64,000 nt of DNA from Stenotrophomonas sp. UBA2124 (GCA_002329155.1 DCXY01000001.1:1-64000), one strand, 5' to 3'. Positions 1 through 11,608 are shown, counted from the first letter of the stretch. Notes: generated by a model not told the origin, from the sequence alone. Made by a program: numbers and translations.

Positions 1-128
1 CCCCTCCCCGGCCCTCCCCTTTGCTGCACAAAAGGGAGGGAGCAGATTGCGCTGGTGTGCGGTGTGCCGGGAAAGCCGCTCCGGCCCCCTCCCTTTGCCG
101 GAGGCAAGGGGAGGGTTGGGGAGGGGTA
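1..128. repeat. dispersed intergenic inverted-repeat element (copy 1)
   Basis: Left arm CCCCTCCCCGGCCCTCCCC at position 1 and right arm GGGGAGGGTTGGGGAGGGG near 108-126 are nearly reverse complements. Each arm carries its own inner hairpin (CTCCCCTTTG/CAAAAGGGAG and CTCCCTTTGCC/GGCAAGGGGAG). The same architecture recurs at 33091-33221 and, in longer forms, at 21.9-22.7, 26.2 and 46.6 kb. It lies beyond the 3' end of the amidotransferase gene and could act as a transcription end or RNA-stabilising structure. The left edge may extend beyond the window. No coding capacity is apparent. Confidence 0.7.
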
Positions 129-186
129 AAACCGGGATTTCCCGGTCTCCACATCAACCCAAGCGCAACTCTGAAGCCAACGCCCC

Positions 187-915
187 TCAGTGCCGCGTGC
201 CATGCCGCACATGCCGCACGAAGCGGCGCAGCAGCTGGCGGGCGAGCGGGGCGGCGCTGACCTCGCGGGCGACGCTGCGGGCGCAGCCACCGTGGCGGGC
301 GATGCAGTCGGCGCGGGCACGCACGTAGCCGCGCATGTGGTGGGTGGCGAATTCCGGGTGGAACTGCAGGCCCCAGGCCTGCTCGCCCCAGCGGAAGGCG
401 TGGCAGTTGTCCTGCACCGAACGTGCCAGCACCGTGGCGCCTTCCGGCGCGCGCAGCACGGTCTGCAGGTGGGTGGCATGGGCCGGGAAGCTGGCGGGCA
501 TGCCGGCGAACAGCGGATCGGCCGAGGCCGGCGCCTCCAGCTCCAGGCGGATGGTGCCGGATTCACGCCCGGCCGGGTTGTAATCCACCTGCCCGCCCAG
601 CGCGTGCGCCAGCAGCTGGTGGCCGTAGCAGATGCCCAGCAGCGGCATGCCGGCGTGGGCCGCGTCGCGCAGCCAGTCGGCGCTGCGCTCGCTCCAGTCG
701 GCACGGTCGGTAACGAAGGCCGCCGAGCCGGTGACGATGGTCGCGGCGAAGGCCTCGCGCGGAGGCAGCGCCTCACCGTGCTCGACGTTCACCACCACGG
801 TCTCGGCTTGCTCCAGCCCGGCAGCCACGCGGATCCAGTGCGGGAAGCGCCCATAGCGGCGCAGGGTGGGGAAGGGTTGGCCGGTTTCGACGATCAGGAA
901 CGGCTGGGGCTTCAT
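187..915 (-). CDS. class I glutamine amidotransferase (GMP synthase-like)
   Basis: 242 residues. The nucleophile elbow GICYGHQ places the catalytic Cys at about residue 96, and LQFHPEF gives the His (186) and Glu (188) of the triad, so all three catalytic residues of a class I GATase are present. There is no synthase domain, so it is a stand-alone amidotransferase like those annotated as GMP synthase-like; it would release ammonia from glutamine or hydrolyse gamma-glutamyl compounds, but the acceptor cannot be told from sequence. Its ATG overlaps the stop of the upstream GspE-like gene by 4 bases (ATGA), so the two are probably co-transcribed although no functional link is obvious. The C-terminal 40 residues are Arg/Ala-rich and poorly constrained. 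Confidence 0.85.
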   Translation of the reverse strand: MKPQPFLIVETGQPFPTLRRYGRFPHWIRVAAGLEQAETVVVNVEHGEALPPREAFAATIVTGSAAFVTDRADWSERSADWLRDAAHAGMPLLGICYGHQLLAHALGGQVDYNPAGRESGTIRLELEAPASADPLFAGMPASFPAHATHLQTVLRAPEGATVLARSVQDNCHAFRWGEQAWGLQFHPEFATHHMRGYVRARADCIARHGGCARSVAREVSAAPLARQLLRRFVRHVRHGTRH

Positions 916-2732
916 TCCGAGGGCGGCAGTACGGAGAGGACTTCCTCGATTGTAGTCAGCCCTGCGGCCACCTTTTCAAGCCCGGTGCGGCGCAGGGTGC
1001 GCAGCCCGTCGGCACGCGCGGCGCGGCTGAATCCGGCCAGATCCATGTCGCGCGTGATCAGTGCGCGCAGCCGCGAACCCAGTGGCAGCAGCTCATACAG
1101 GCCCACGCGGCCCATGTAGCCGGTGCGCCGGCACTCCAGGCAACCGACCGGCTTATATGCGGTGACGACATCAGGTAATGCGTCATTGGCATCACGCAGC
1201 GGCGCCCAATCGGTGGCGTCGAGCGTGTCGGGCGCCTTGCAGTGCGGGCACAGGGTGCGCACCAGGCGCTGGGCCAGCACGCCGTTCACGGTGGAGGCGA
1301 TGAGGTAGTGCGGCACGCCCAGGTCGAGCAGGCGGGTGATGGCCGAAGGCGCGTCGTTGGTGTGCAGGGTGGACAGCACCAGATGGCCGGTCAGCGAGGC
1401 CTGCACCGCCATCTGCGCGGTCTCCAGGTCACGGATTTCGCCGATCATGATGATGTCCGGGTCCTGGCGCAGCAGGGTGCGCACGCCCGAGGCGAAGTCG
1501 AGATCGATGTTGGTCTGCACCTGCATCTGGTTGAACTCGGGCGCGATCATTTCGATCGGGTCCTCCACCGTGCACACGTTCACATCGGAGGTGGCCAGCC
1601 GCTTGAGCGTGGAGTACAGGGTGGTGGTCTTGCCCGAGCCGGTGGGGCCGGTGACCAGCACGATGCCGTGCGGGCGCGACACCAGCTCGTTCCAGCCGGC
1701 GGCTTCCTCCGGGCTGAAGCCCAGCTGCTCGATGCTCTTGAACGCCGAATCCGGGTCGAAGATGCGCATCACGCACTTCTCGCCGAACGCGGTGGGCATG
1801 GTGGACAGGCGCATTTCCACTTCGCGCCCGCCCGGTGAACGGGTCTTGATGCGGCCGTCCTGCGGGCGGCGGCGCTCGGCCAGGTCCATGCGGCCCAGCA
1901 CCTTGATGCGGCTGACCACGGCGGTCATCACCGACGGCGGCAGCTCGAACACCTTGTGCAGCACGCCGTCGATGCGGAAGCGCACCCGGCCCATCTCGCG
2001 GCGCGGCTCCATGTGGATGTCACTGGCGCGCTGTTCATAGGCGTACTGCAGCAGCCAATCGACGATGCTGACCACATGGTGGTCGTCCGCGTTCACATCG
2101 CCCGAGGCACCCAGCTCCACCAGCTGCTCGAAGCTGGGCAGCACGCTGCTGCCGCTGCCGTCGCGTGCATCGCTGCGGGCGCCGCGCACCGAGCGGGTCA
2201 CGCCGAAGAACTCCATCGAGTAGCGGTGCAGGTCCAGCGGGTTGACCAGCACGATCTCGATGCGGCGGCGGGTGAGGTGCTGCAGGTCGGCCACCCATTC
2301 GCGGGCCATGGGCTCGCTGGTGGCCACCAGCACGCGCTCGCTGTCCACCGCCAGCGGCAGGATGCGGTGGCGGCGGGCGTAGGCGTGGGAGACCACGGCG
2401 GTGGCGTTGGCCACGTCCACGCGGGTGGGGTCGATGCGCAGGTAGCGGGTGTGGGTGCGCGCGGCCAGCCATTCGGTGAGCCGCTCCAGCCCCAGCTCGC
2501 CGGTGGCGGGCGGGGCGGCGGCCAGCTTCAGGTTGGACAGCAGCACCAGCGGGTGCACCTCGCTGGCGTTGCGCGCGCCCTGGGCCGAGAAACGGATGCG
2601 CTCCTGGTCATGCGCGGCCACCAGCCCGTCGCTCAGTACGGCGGCGACGACGTTGGAAAACTGCAGCCTGCCGGGGGCGATCGCCACCGGGCCCTGCGCC
2701 ATCTGCGGCTTGTACGCACCCTGTTGTTCCAC
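912..2732 (-). CDS. GspE/PulE/PilB-type secretion ATPase (orphan)
   Basis: 606 residues from a GTG start preceded by an AAGGGG Shine-Dalgarno-like stretch. The N-terminal region (about 1-180) has the look of the GspE/MshE N-terminal domain. The core carries Walker [10 protein letters not shown] (362-370), an Asp box with VEDPIE, Walker [10 protein letters not shown], a His box TLHTNDAP and a CPHC...CLEC tetracysteine zinc motif near the C-terminus, the full set for type II secretion or type IV pilus assembly ATPases. It acts at the inner-membrane cytoplasmic face as a hexameric motor. No gsp, xps or pil genes flank it, so its partner machine lies elsewhere; xanthomonads carry such orphan copies. 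It is transcribed divergently from glyQ. Confidence 0.85.
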   Translation of the reverse strand: MEQQGAYKPQMAQGPVAIAPGRLQFSNVVAAVLSDGLVAAHDQERIRFSAQGARNASEVHPLVLLSNLKLAAAPPATGELGLERLTEWLAARTHTRYLRIDPTRVDVANATAVVSHAYARRHRILPLAVDSERVLVATSEPMAREWVADLQHLTRRRIEIVLVNPLDLHRYSMEFFGVTRSVRGARSDARDGSGSSVLPSFEQLVELGASGDVNADDHHVVSIVDWLLQYAYEQRASDIHMEPRREMGRVRFRIDGVLHKVFELPPSVMTAVVSRIKVLGRMDLAERRRPQDGRIKTRSPGGREVEMRLSTMPTAFGEKCVMRIFDPDSAFKSIEQLGFSPEEAAGWNELVSRPHGIVLVTGPTGSGKTTTLYSTLKRLATSDVNVCTVEDPIEMIAPEFNQMQVQTNIDLDFASGVRTLLRQDPDIIMIGEIRDLETAQMAVQASLTGHLVLSTLHTNDAPSAITRLLDLGVPHYLIASTVNGVLAQRLVRTLCPHCKAPDTLDATDWAPLRDANDALPDVVTAYKPVGCLECRRTGYMGRVGLYELLPLGSRLRALITRDMDLAGFSRAARADGLRTLRRTGLEKVAAGLTTIEEVLSVLPPSE

Positions 2733-2773
2733 CCCAAACCCCTTGCTGGCACGGCCACCGTGCGGCTGCTCGC

Positions 2774-2779
2774 TATACT
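2774..2779 (+). promoter_or_regulatory. candidate -10 box for glyQS
   Basis: TATACT lies 30 bases before the glyQ ATG in the 77-base divergent spacer with the GspE-like gene. It matches the sigma-70 -10 consensus TATAAT in five of six positions. No convincing -35 hexamer is visible at 16-18 bases upstream, so the assignment rests on the -10 alone. Confidence 0.45.
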
Positions 2780-2809
2780 AGCGCACCCCCTTCGCATGGC
2801 TCAGGCAGC

Positions 2810-3717
<908 letters not shown>

Positions 3718-3721
<4 letters not shown>

Positions 3722-5790
3722 GCATGCAACCGCTGCTGATCGAACTGGGCGTGGAGGAGCTGCCGGTCAAGGCGCTGCCGGGCCTGGCACAGGCATTTTT
3801 TGATGGTGTGATCGACGGGCTGGCCAAGCGCGGCATCGCTTTCGAGCGTGGCGATGCCAAGCCGCTGTCCACCCCGCGCCGTCTGGCGGTGCTGCTGCCG
3901 GGCGTGGAAACCGAACAGCCGGAACAGCATGGCGAAGTGTTCGGCCCGTACCTGAACATCGCGCTGGACGCCAACGGCGAGCCGACCAAGGCCCTGCAGG
4001 GCTTCGCCGCCAAGGCCGGCGTGGAGTGGACCGCGCTGGAGCGCACCACCGACGCCAAGGGCGAGCGCTTCGTGCTGCGTTCGGTCACCCCGGGCGCACA
4101 GACCGCCGCGCTGCTGCCGGAGATCCTGCGCGAGGCCATCGCCGCCATGCCGATTCCCAAGCCGATGCGCTGGGGCAATCACGACTACGCCTTCGCCCGC
4201 CCGGTGCACTGGCTGGTGCTGCTGCACGGCAACGACGTGGTGCCGGCCGAGCTGTTGGGCCTGCGCTCGGACCGCTTCAGCCGTGGCCACCGTTTCATGG
4301 CCGACAAGCAGGTGTGGCTGAGCAATGCCGGCGACTATGTGCAGTCGTTGAATGCCGCCTATGTGCTGGTGGACCCCGACATGCGCCGCGCGCGTATCGT
4401 GGAAGGTGCCGATGCCGCCGCCGATTCCGGTGGTGGCCTGGCACGCATCACCGACGACAACCTGGAGCAGGTGGTGAACCTGGTCGAATGGCCGTCGGCG
4501 GTGCTGTGCAGTTTCGAGCGTGAGTTCCTGGCCGTACCGCAGGAGGCCCTGATCGAAACCATGGAGGTCAACCAGAAGTTCTTCCCGGTACTGGACCAGG
4601 CCGGCAAGCTGACCGAGAAATTCATCGGCATCGCCAACATCCAGTCCACGGATGTGGCCGAAGTGGCCAAGGGCTACGAGCGCGTGATCCGCCCGCGTTT
4701 CTCCGACGCCAAGTTCTTCTTCGACGAAGACCTCAAGCAGGGTCTGGTGGCGATGGGCGAGGGCCTGAAGAGCGTCACCTACCAGGCCAAGCTGGGCAGC
4801 GTGGCCGACAAGGTGCAGCGCGTTTCCACCCTGGCCCAGCATGTGGCCGCGCAGGTGGGCGTGGATCTGGTGCAGGCACGCCGTGCCGCCGAACTGGCCA
4901 AGAACGACCTGCAGTCGCGCATGGTCAATGAGTTCCCGGAGCTGCAGGGCATCGCGGGCCGCCACTACGCGCTGGCCGGTGGTGAATCCCCTGCCGTGGC
5001 GCTGGCCATCGACGAGGCCTACCAGCCGCGCTTCGCCGCCGATGACATCGCCGCCTCGCCGCTGGGCAAGGTGCTGGCCATCGCCGAGCGCGCCGACACG
5101 CTGGCCGGTGGTTTCGCCGCGGGCCTCAAGCCCACCGGCAACAAGGACCCGTTCGCACTGCGCCGCAATGCGTTGGGCCTTGCACGCACCATCATCGAAT
5201 CGGGTTTCGATCTGGACCTGCGCGCGCTGCTCACCACCGCGAATGCGGGCCTGGCCGAGCGCAAGGTTCAGGCGGATGTCACCGAGCTGTACGAATTCAT
5301 CATCGACCGCCTGAAGGGCTACTACGCCGACAAGGGCGTGCCGGCCACGCACTTCAACGCCGTCGCCGAGCTGAAGCCGGCCTCGCTGTACGACTTCGAC
5401 CGCCGCATCGATGCCATCGGCACCTTTGCCCAGCTGCCGGAAGCCGAAGCACTGGCCGCGGCCAACAAGCGCATCCGCAACATCCTGCGCAAGGCCGAGG
5501 GTGAGATTCCCGGCAGCATCGACCCGGCGCTGCTGCGCGAGCCGGCCGAGAGCGAGCTGGCCGAAGCGGTGGCCGCGGCCATCGACGACACCGGCGCCGC
5601 GCTGGTGCAGAAGGATTATGTGGCCGTGCTTGGCCGCCTGGCCCGCCTGCGCCCACAGGTGGATGCGTTCTTCGACACGGTCATGGTCAACGCCGAGGAC
5701 CCGGCGCTGCGTGGCAACCGCCTGGCACTGCTGCGCACGCTGGGCGACCGCCTGGGCAGCGTGGCCGCCATCGAGCACCTGTCCAGCTGA
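3718..5790 (+). CDS. glyS: glycyl-tRNA synthetase beta subunit
   Basis: 690 residues, normal for GlyS. The frame stays open upstream into glyQ, but the ATG at 3718 ([16 protein letters not shown]) is the family start: it overlaps the glyQ stop by ATGA and follows AAGGAGG, an almost perfect Shine-Dalgarno sequence. Recognisable blocks include the N-terminal ELGVEELP, the [17 protein letters not shown] stretch and the HD-like and anticodon-binding C-terminal regions ([14 protein letters not shown]). It binds tRNA-Gly and completes the alpha2beta2 synthetase. A Rho-independent terminator follows 27 bases after the stop. Confidence 0.97.
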
Positions 5791-5816
5791 GTGGCGGGTG
5801 CATCGGCGCAAGGCAC

Positions 5817-5845
5817 AAGGCCCGCATCTGCGGGCCTTTGCTTTT
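5817..5845 (+). terminator. Rho-independent terminator of glyQS
   Basis: Perfect 8-bp stem GGCCCGCA/TGCGGGCC with a TC loop (5819-5836) followed by TTTGCTTTT. It lies just after glyS and ends that operon. Confidence 0.85.
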
Positions 5846-5910
5846 CCTGCCAGTTCGTCTTGTGTTCTTTACTTGATTTTCACGGCGGCCAAAGATGACT
5901 AGGTGTGATT

Positions 5911-5938
5911 TTGCCGGTCATCACAGGCCCGGTATGCT
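5911..5938 (+). promoter_or_regulatory. candidate promoter of tamA, possibly leaderless
   Basis: TTGCCG (5911-5916), a 16-base spacer and TATGCT (5933-5938). Only seven bases separate the -10 from the ATG at 5946, so transcription would begin at or next to the start codon, and no Shine-Dalgarno sequence fits in between. Confidence 0.5.
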
Positions 5939-5945
5939 TCGGCGC

Positions 5946-7733
5946 ATGCAGCTCTTCCGAATCGCACTATTGCTCCTGTCTGTCGCCTTGCTTGCGGCAG
6001 CGCCGCCAGCCCTTGCCCGTGGCACCATCCAGAAAGTCGAGATCAAGGGTCTGGACAAGGATGACGAGGCCGACATCATTGAGAACATCGAGGTCTCGCT
6101 GTCACTGTATGACGTGATAGGCAAGGTGCAGGGCGAGTCGCGGCTGGAATATCTGCTCTCCCAGGCCGAGAGCCAGACCCGCAAGGCGCTGGAGCCGTTC
6201 GGCTTCTACAATCCAAAGATCACCGTTGATTCGCCGCGTACCGGCGACAACGTCAACGTGGTGATCAACGTGGACAAGGGCGAGCAGATCCGCGTGCGCC
6301 TGGAGGAGCTGGCCATCACCGGCCCGGCGGTGCGCGACCGCTACCTGCAGGAGGACCTGCAGGCCTTCCAGCCCAAGCGCGGCGAGCCGTTCGATTCGGT
6401 CAACTACGAGGCCAGCAAGGTCAAGATCACCCGCCGCCTGGCCGAGCGCGGTTACTTCGATGCCGATTTCACCCAGCGCAAGGTGGAGATCACCCGCGCC
6501 GAGAACGCGGCTGACGTCTTCCTCACCTGGGACAGCGGCCGCCGCTACAACATGGGGCCGATCACCTTCGACCAGGACTATTTCCGCCCGGGCCTGTTCG
6601 AGCCGCTGGTGTACTGGGAAGAGGGCAGCTACTGGCACGAGGGCAAGCTGGACCGCCTGCGCGAATCGCTGACCAAGCTCGACTATTTCAGCGTCATCGA
6701 CATCCAGCCGCACCCGGAGCAGGCCAACGACCACGGCGACGTGCCGGTGGACGTGAAGCTGACCCGCGCCAAGCGCACCATCTATACCGCCGGTCTGAGC
6801 TACGGCAGCGAGAGTGGCGCCGGTGTGCGCGGTGGCGTGGAGCGCCGCTACGTCAACCGCCGTGGCCACAAGCTCAACACCCAGTTGGACTACGCGCAGA
6901 AGCGCAAGAGCTTCATCACCAGCTACCGCGTGCCCGGCTTCCGCTGGCTGGATGGCTGGTACACCTATGCATTGAGCGCGTATGACGAGCAGACCGACTA
7001 TATCGACCTGCGCAACTTCAAGCTCATCGCCAGCCGCAGCGGCGAGATCAACGAGCATTGGACCGCCATCGTTTCAATCAATGGCCTGCGCGAGCGCTGG
7101 CGCTACAGCTCCGGCAACCAGTTCACCGATGCGGTGTACCAGTATTCGACGCTGGTCTATCCGCAGCTCACCGCCGATTACGTGGCAGTCGATGACGAGT
7201 CCTTCCCGCGCCGTGGCTTCAGTGGCAACGCCACCATGCGCGGTGGCGTGGAAGGTGCCGGCTCGGACACCAGCTTCATCCAGGCCGACGCCACCCTGCG
7301 CTGGTACATCCCCATTGGTGAAAGCGACCGCCTGATCCTGCGCGGGCAGGCAGGCAGCACCTGGACCAACGACCTGGTGTCCATGCCGCCGAGCCTGCGT
7401 TACTTCGCCGGTGGCGACCGCTCCATACGTGGCTACGCCTACCGCGAAGTCGGCCCGCGCACGCCCGCGCCAGACCGCTTCGCGCTCGGTGCCAAGAACC
7501 TGGTGGTCGGCTCGGCCGAGTACGAGCACTACTTCGGCGGCGGCCCATGGGGCGGCGCGGTGTTCGTGGATACCGGCAGCGCCTTCGACAACACCATCGA
7601 CCTGCATACTGGTGTCGGCTTCGGCGTGCGCTGGAAATCACCGGTGGGCCCGGTGCGCATCGACATCGCGCATGGTTTGAACAATCCTGATTCGCAGTTC
7701 CAGCTGTACCTCAACATCGGAGCGGACCTGTGA
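5946..7733 (+). CDS. tamA: TamA-like Omp85 outer-membrane assembly protein
   Basis: 595 residues from the ATG at 5946, chosen because it opens a clean signal peptide (MQLFRIALLLLSVALLAAAPPALA); in-frame ATGs at 5895 and 5934 would put charged residues ahead of it. About 25-230 holds three POTRA-like repeats, starting at RGTIQKVEIKGLDKDDEADI, and the C-terminal half is an Omp85 16-strand barrel with the conserved GGDRSIRGY block (lid-loop VRGF/Y-type motif) and a final strand with aromatic residues. TamA sits in the outer membrane and, with TamB, helps insert autotransporters and move phospholipids outward. Overlap with the next gene (GTGA) supports the pair. Length and order match TamA; BamA would be about 200 residues longer. 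Confidence 0.93.
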   Translation: MQLFRIALLLLSVALLAAAPPALARGTIQKVEIKGLDKDDEADIIENIEVSLSLYDVIGKVQGESRLEYLLSQAESQTRKALEPFGFYNPKITVDSPRTGDNVNVVINVDKGEQIRVRLEELAITGPAVRDRYLQEDLQAFQPKRGEPFDSVNYEASKVKITRRLAERGYFDADFTQRKVEITRAENAADVFLTWDSGRRYNMGPITFDQDYFRPGLFEPLVYWEEGSYWHEGKLDRLRESLTKLDYFSVIDIQPHPEQANDHGDVPVDVKLTRAKRTIYTAGLSYGSESGAGVRGGVERRYVNRRGHKLNTQLDYAQKRKSFITSYRVPGFRWLDGWYTYALSAYDEQTDYIDLRNFKLIASRSGEINEHWTAIVSINGLRERWRYSSGNQFTDAVYQYSTLVYPQLTADYVAVDDESFPRRGFSGNATMRGGVEGAGSDTSFIQADATLRWYIPIGESDRLILRGQAGSTWTNDLVSMPPSLRYFAGGDRSIRGYAYREVGPRTPAPDRFALGAKNLVVGSAEYEHYFGGGPWGGAVFVDTGSAFDNTIDLHTGVGFGVRWKSPVGPVRIDIAHGLNNPDSQFQLYLNIGADL

Positions 7734-10700
7734 GCTGGCGCCCGCGCAGGAAGGTGATACAGGACGACATCTCGCCCGAGGAGCGCGAAGCGCGCATCGC
7801 CGAGCTGCGCGCCAGGCGCAAGGCGCGCATGCGCAAGCTGGCCATCCGCAGCGGCATCACCATCGGCGTGCTGGTGCTGCTGGGCCTGTTCGGCCTGTAC
7901 TGGCTGCTGCAGACCGTGGCCGGGCGCGAAGTGCTGATGGCGCAGGTGGTGGCACGCCTGCCGGCGGGTTCCTCGCTGACCTGGAGCAAGGCCGAAGGCC
8001 CGCTGGCCGGGCCGTTGATCCTGCGCGATCTGGATTTCCGCTACGAAGACCTGCACTTCACCGCCGCCGAAGCCTACCTGGACCCGGACATCCGCCCGCT
8101 GCTGGGCCGCAAGCTGCGGCTGGATTCGCTGCGCATCAAGAACGCCACGCTGGAGCTGGGCCCGTCGGAAGACAAACCCTTCGAGCTGCCGAACTGGCCG
8201 GACGTGCTGCCGGCCATCGAGCTGCCGTTGAACCTGCAGGCCGACACCATCCAGGTCGATGGCCTGCGCATCACCCAGCTGCAGCAGCCGGTGATCGACA
8301 TCAGCCGCATCCGAGGTGGCATCGAAGCGGCCGATGGCGAATTTCGCGCCACCCAGCTCAAGGTCAACAGCAACCTGGGCGATTTCCGCATCGACGGCCA
8401 CTACCTGCCGCGCGAAAGCTACAAGACTGATCTCACCGTGCGCGCGCTGATGCCGCCGCGCCCCGGCAAGGCGCCGGCGCGGCTGGGGCTGGTGGCACGG
8501 GGTGATCTGGCCCATATGGAAGTGGCATTGGCCGGCTATGCACCCAAACCGCTGCACGCCAGCCTGGTGCTGGATGGCCGCGCGAATCCCATCTGGCATG
8601 TGGCCGCGCGCAGTGAGGAGCTGGAGCTGGGCCAGCTGGTGCCCGCGCAGTTCCTGGCCGAGCCGCCGGAAGCCCTGGCGCTGGACTTCACCGCGCATGG
8701 GCGTGGCGGACAGGTGCAGCTGCAGGGCCGCGTGCGTCAGGGAGAGCAGGAGCTGGTGCTGGCACCGTCCAATGTCGCCATCGAGAAGCAGGTGCTCACC
8801 GTTTCGCCGCTGGTGGCCGAAGCCTTCGGCGGTACCGTGCGGCTGCAGGGCAAGGCCGATTTCACCGACACGCAGAACCCCGGCTTCAATTTCGCCGTGG
8901 TCGCCAACCAGCTCACCTGGACGCCGGCCGCCGATCCCACCGTGCCTGATTCCACGCCGGTGCCGCTGCACCTGAAGGAAGCGCGGCTGGGCGTGGCCGG
9001 CACCCTGAAGAACTGGGCCGCCATCGGCAAGGCCGACGTGGCCCGCGAGAAGCAGGACGCCAACCTCGATTTCGACGTGCGCGGCAACGACCAGCAGGCG
9101 CAGATCAATCATCTGAAGGCGACCACCCCCGGTGGCGCGCTGGACCTGACCGGTTCGGCCGCGTGGGCACCGGAACTGGCCTGGGATGTTGACGCCAAAC
9201 TGGCCAGCTTCGACCCCGGCTACTTCCTACCGGGCTGGGAGGGCAACCTCTCCGGCGCGCTGGCCTCCAAGGGCAAGCAGCTGCCGCCACCGCCCGGCAC
9301 GCAGGACATGCGCTTCGAGGCCACGCTGGATGTGCCGCAGCTGAAGGGCCGCCTGCGCGGCCGCAGCGTGGATGCACGCGCCAAGCTGGCGCTGCAGGGC
9401 ACGCAGGGCGAAGGCGACGTGCATCTGGTGATGGGCGACAGCCGCATCGATGCCAAGGGCAAGGTAGGCGACCGCCTGGACGTGGACGCCACGCTGCAGC
9501 CGCTGCACCTGGCCGACCTGCTGCCCGGCAGCAGTGGCAGCATCGCCGGCACATTGGAGCTGCGCGGCACGCCCAACCAGCCCGACATCACCGCCGACCT
9601 GCGCGGCAGCAGCCTGCAGTGGGACGGCTTCAAGGCCGGCCAGCTCAGCCTCAACGGCCACTTGCCGTGGCAGGGCAGCAATGGCAGCCTGCAGCTGCAG
9701 GCCAGCGCGGTGGAAGTGGGCATGCTGCTGGACCAGCTGCAGGTCAACGCGCGCGGCAGCGTGCAGAACCTGCAGCTGGACGCCAATGCCCGCAACGACA
9801 TGGGCGTCATCGCGCTTGGCGGTGGAGTGCGACAGGTGGGCCAGGCATGGCGTGGTGAACTCGCTTCGCTGCGGGTGGCACCGGTCAAGGGTGCGCCGTG
9901 GCAGCTGCAGCAGCCCTCGGTGTTCAGCGTGGAAGGCAGCAACTTCCTGCTCGGCCAGACCTGCCTGGGTTCGGCAACCGGCGGTGCGCTGTGCGCGGCC
10001 GCCAACTGGCCGCGCGACGGCCTGCAGATCAGCGGCGATGCGCTGCCGCTGGCACTGGTGCAGCCATGGCTGCCGCCCAACTCGGGCCGCCGCATCTACC
10101 TGCGCGGCGATGTCACCCTGGACGGCAACATCCGCCCGCGCGGCAACGCGTGGGAAGGCAGCTTCAAGGTGGCCTCGGCCGAAGGCGGCATCCGCCTGGG
10201 CGACAACGCACGCGGCGAACTGGTGCGCTACGACCACTTCTCCATCAACGTGGACATGCAGCCCAACAGCATCAAGGGCTATCTGGGTGTCGGCTTCCAG
10301 GGCGACGGCTTTGTCGATGCGCGGGTGGAAACCGGCTGGGACGCCAATGCCGCATTGACCGGCGAGCTGTACATGAACATGTCGCGGCTGTACTGGATGG
10401 AGCTGTTCTCGCCGGATCTGGTGCGGCCCAAGGGCCTGATCGAAGGCCACGTCAGCCTGCGCGGCACGCGCTCGCAGCCGACGCTGGGCGGTGAGGCCAA
10501 GCTCAGCGATTTCACCGGCGAATTCCCGGCGCTGGGCCTGACCCTGAGCGAAGGCACCGGCAACTTCGTGGCCCAGCCCGATGGCTCGGCACGCATCAAC
10601 GCCTCGGCCAAGACCGGTGGCGAAGGCGCGCTGCAGGTGGACGGCAGCCTGTCCTGGTTCGGTGACGCACAGCCGCTGCAGCTGCACATCTTCGGCGACA

Positions 10701-11608
10701 ACGTGCTGCTCTCCAACACCAGCGAGCTGCGCGTGGTCGGCAATCCCGACCTCAACTTCACCCTGGCCGGCACCGCCATGGAGCTGCGTGGCAGCGTGCA
10801 TGTGCCCGAGGCCGATCTGGACCTGGAGCGCCTGGACCGCGGCACGTCGGCGTCGGAGGACATCGTGGTGCTTGATCCGGTGGATCCGGAGGAAACCCGC
10901 GCCTCGCCGCTGGACATGGACCTGACCGTCAGCCTTGGCGACAAGGTCAAGATGAGCGGCTTCGGCCTGAAGGGTGGCCTCACCGGCAAGATGCAGGTGC
11001 GTGCGCGTCCGGGCCGCGAGATGACCGCCAACGGCGGGCTGGAAGTCAGTGGCCGCTACAAGGCCTATGGCCAGGACCTGACCATCACCGATGGCACCCT
11101 GCTGTGGAACTACAGCATCGTCTCCGACCCGCGCATCAACATCCGCGCCGAGCGCGAGATCGGTGATGTCACTGCGGGCATCCACGTCACCGGCCGTGCG
11201 CAGGCACCGAAGGTGGACGTATGGTCGAGCCCGGCGATGTCGCAGTCCGAAGCGCTGGCCTATCTGGTGCTGGGCCGCAGCCTGAGCATGGCCAGCAGCG
11301 ACCAGGCGCAGCAGGTGAACGCGGCCTCGGCGGCGTTGTCGGCAGGCAGCGGCCTGCTCGCGGCGCAGGTCGGTGCCAAGCTGGGCCTGGACGACGCCGG
11401 CGTGAGCCAGTCGCGCGCGCTGGGCGGTTCGGTGATCGGCGTGGGCAAGTTCATCACACCTAGGCTCTACATCGGCTACGGCGTATCACTGGTGGGCAGC
11501 GGCTCGGTGCTGACGCTCAAGTACCTGCTGCGTCGCGGCTTCGACATCGAAATCGAATCCAGCACGGTGGAAAACCGGGGCTCGGTGAACTGGCGCAAGG
11601 AGAAATAG
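7730..11608 (+). CDS. tamB: TamB-like translocation and assembly module protein (AsmA-like)
   Basis: 1292 residues from a GTG start that overlaps the tamA stop (GTGA). A basic cytoplasmic N-terminus is followed by one membrane anchor (GVLVLLGLFGLYWLLQ, about residues 46-61), then a very long periplasmic region of repetitive beta-strand-rich sequence with recurrent LRGTxxxPxLxG motifs typical of the bridge-like AsmA/TamB superfamily. The C-terminal DUF490 domain is clear (DPRINIRAEREIGDVTAGI, SQSEALAYLVLGR) and ends in the family's terminal beta strands. TamB spans the periplasm as a hydrophobic groove to TamA and is implicated in phospholipid transport. No truncation is seen. Confidence 0.93.
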   Translation: MSWRPRRKVIQDDISPEEREARIAELRARRKARMRKLAIRSGITIGVLVLLGLFGLYWLLQTVAGREVLMAQVVARLPAGSSLTWSKAEGPLAGPLILRDLDFRYEDLHFTAAEAYLDPDIRPLLGRKLRLDSLRIKNATLELGPSEDKPFELPNWPDVLPAIELPLNLQADTIQVDGLRITQLQQPVIDISRIRGGIEAADGEFRATQLKVNSNLGDFRIDGHYLPRESYKTDLTVRALMPPRPGKAPARLGLVARGDLAHMEVALAGYAPKPLHASLVLDGRANPIWHVAARSEELELGQLVPAQFLAEPPEALALDFTAHGRGGQVQLQGRVRQGEQELVLAPSNVAIEKQVLTVSPLVAEAFGGTVRLQGKADFTDTQNPGFNFAVVANQLTWTPAADPTVPDSTPVPLHLKEARLGVAGTLKNWAAIGKADVAREKQDANLDFDVRGNDQQAQINHLKATTPGGALDLTGSAAWAPELAWDVDAKLASFDPGYFLPGWEGNLSGALASKGKQLPPPPGTQDMRFEATLDVPQLKGRLRGRSVDARAKLALQGTQGEGDVHLVMGDSRIDAKGKVGDRLDVDATLQPLHLADLLPGSSGSIAGTLELRGTPNQPDITADLRGSSLQWDGFKAGQLSLNGHLPWQGSNGSLQLQASAVEVGMLLDQLQVNARGSVQNLQLDANARNDMGVIALGGGVRQVGQAWRGELASLRVAPVKGAPWQLQQPSVFSVEGSNFLLGQTCLGSATGGALCAAANWPRDGLQISGDALPLALVQPWLPPNSGRRIYLRGDVTLDGNIRPRGNAWEGSFKVASAEGGIRLGDNARGELVRYDHFSINVDMQPNSIKGYLGVGFQGDGFVDARVETGWDANAALTGELYMNMSRLYWMELFSPDLVRPKGLIEGHVSLRGTRSQPTLGGEAKLSDFTGEFPALGLTLSEGTGNFVAQPDGSARINASAKTGGEGALQVDGSLSWFGDAQPLQLHIFGDNVLLSNTSELRVVGNPDLNFTLAGTAMELRGSVHVPEADLDLERLDRGTSASEDIVVLDPVDPEETRASPLDMDLTVSLGDKVKMSGFGLKGGLTGKMQVRARPGREMTANGGLEVSGRYKAYGQDLTITDGTLLWNYSIVSDPRINIRAEREIGDVTAGIHVTGRAQAPKVDVWSSPAMSQSEALAYLVLGRSLSMASSDQAQQVNAASAALSAGSGLLAAQVGAKLGLDDAGVSQSRALGGSVIGVGKFITPRLYIGYGVSLVGSGSVLTLKYLLRRGFDIEIESSTVENRGSVNWRKEK

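Noticed and set aside
9227..11185. 652-codon frame antisense to tamB
   Set aside because: Same kind of GC-driven shadow; tamB itself has the conserved DUF490 end and is coupled to tamA.
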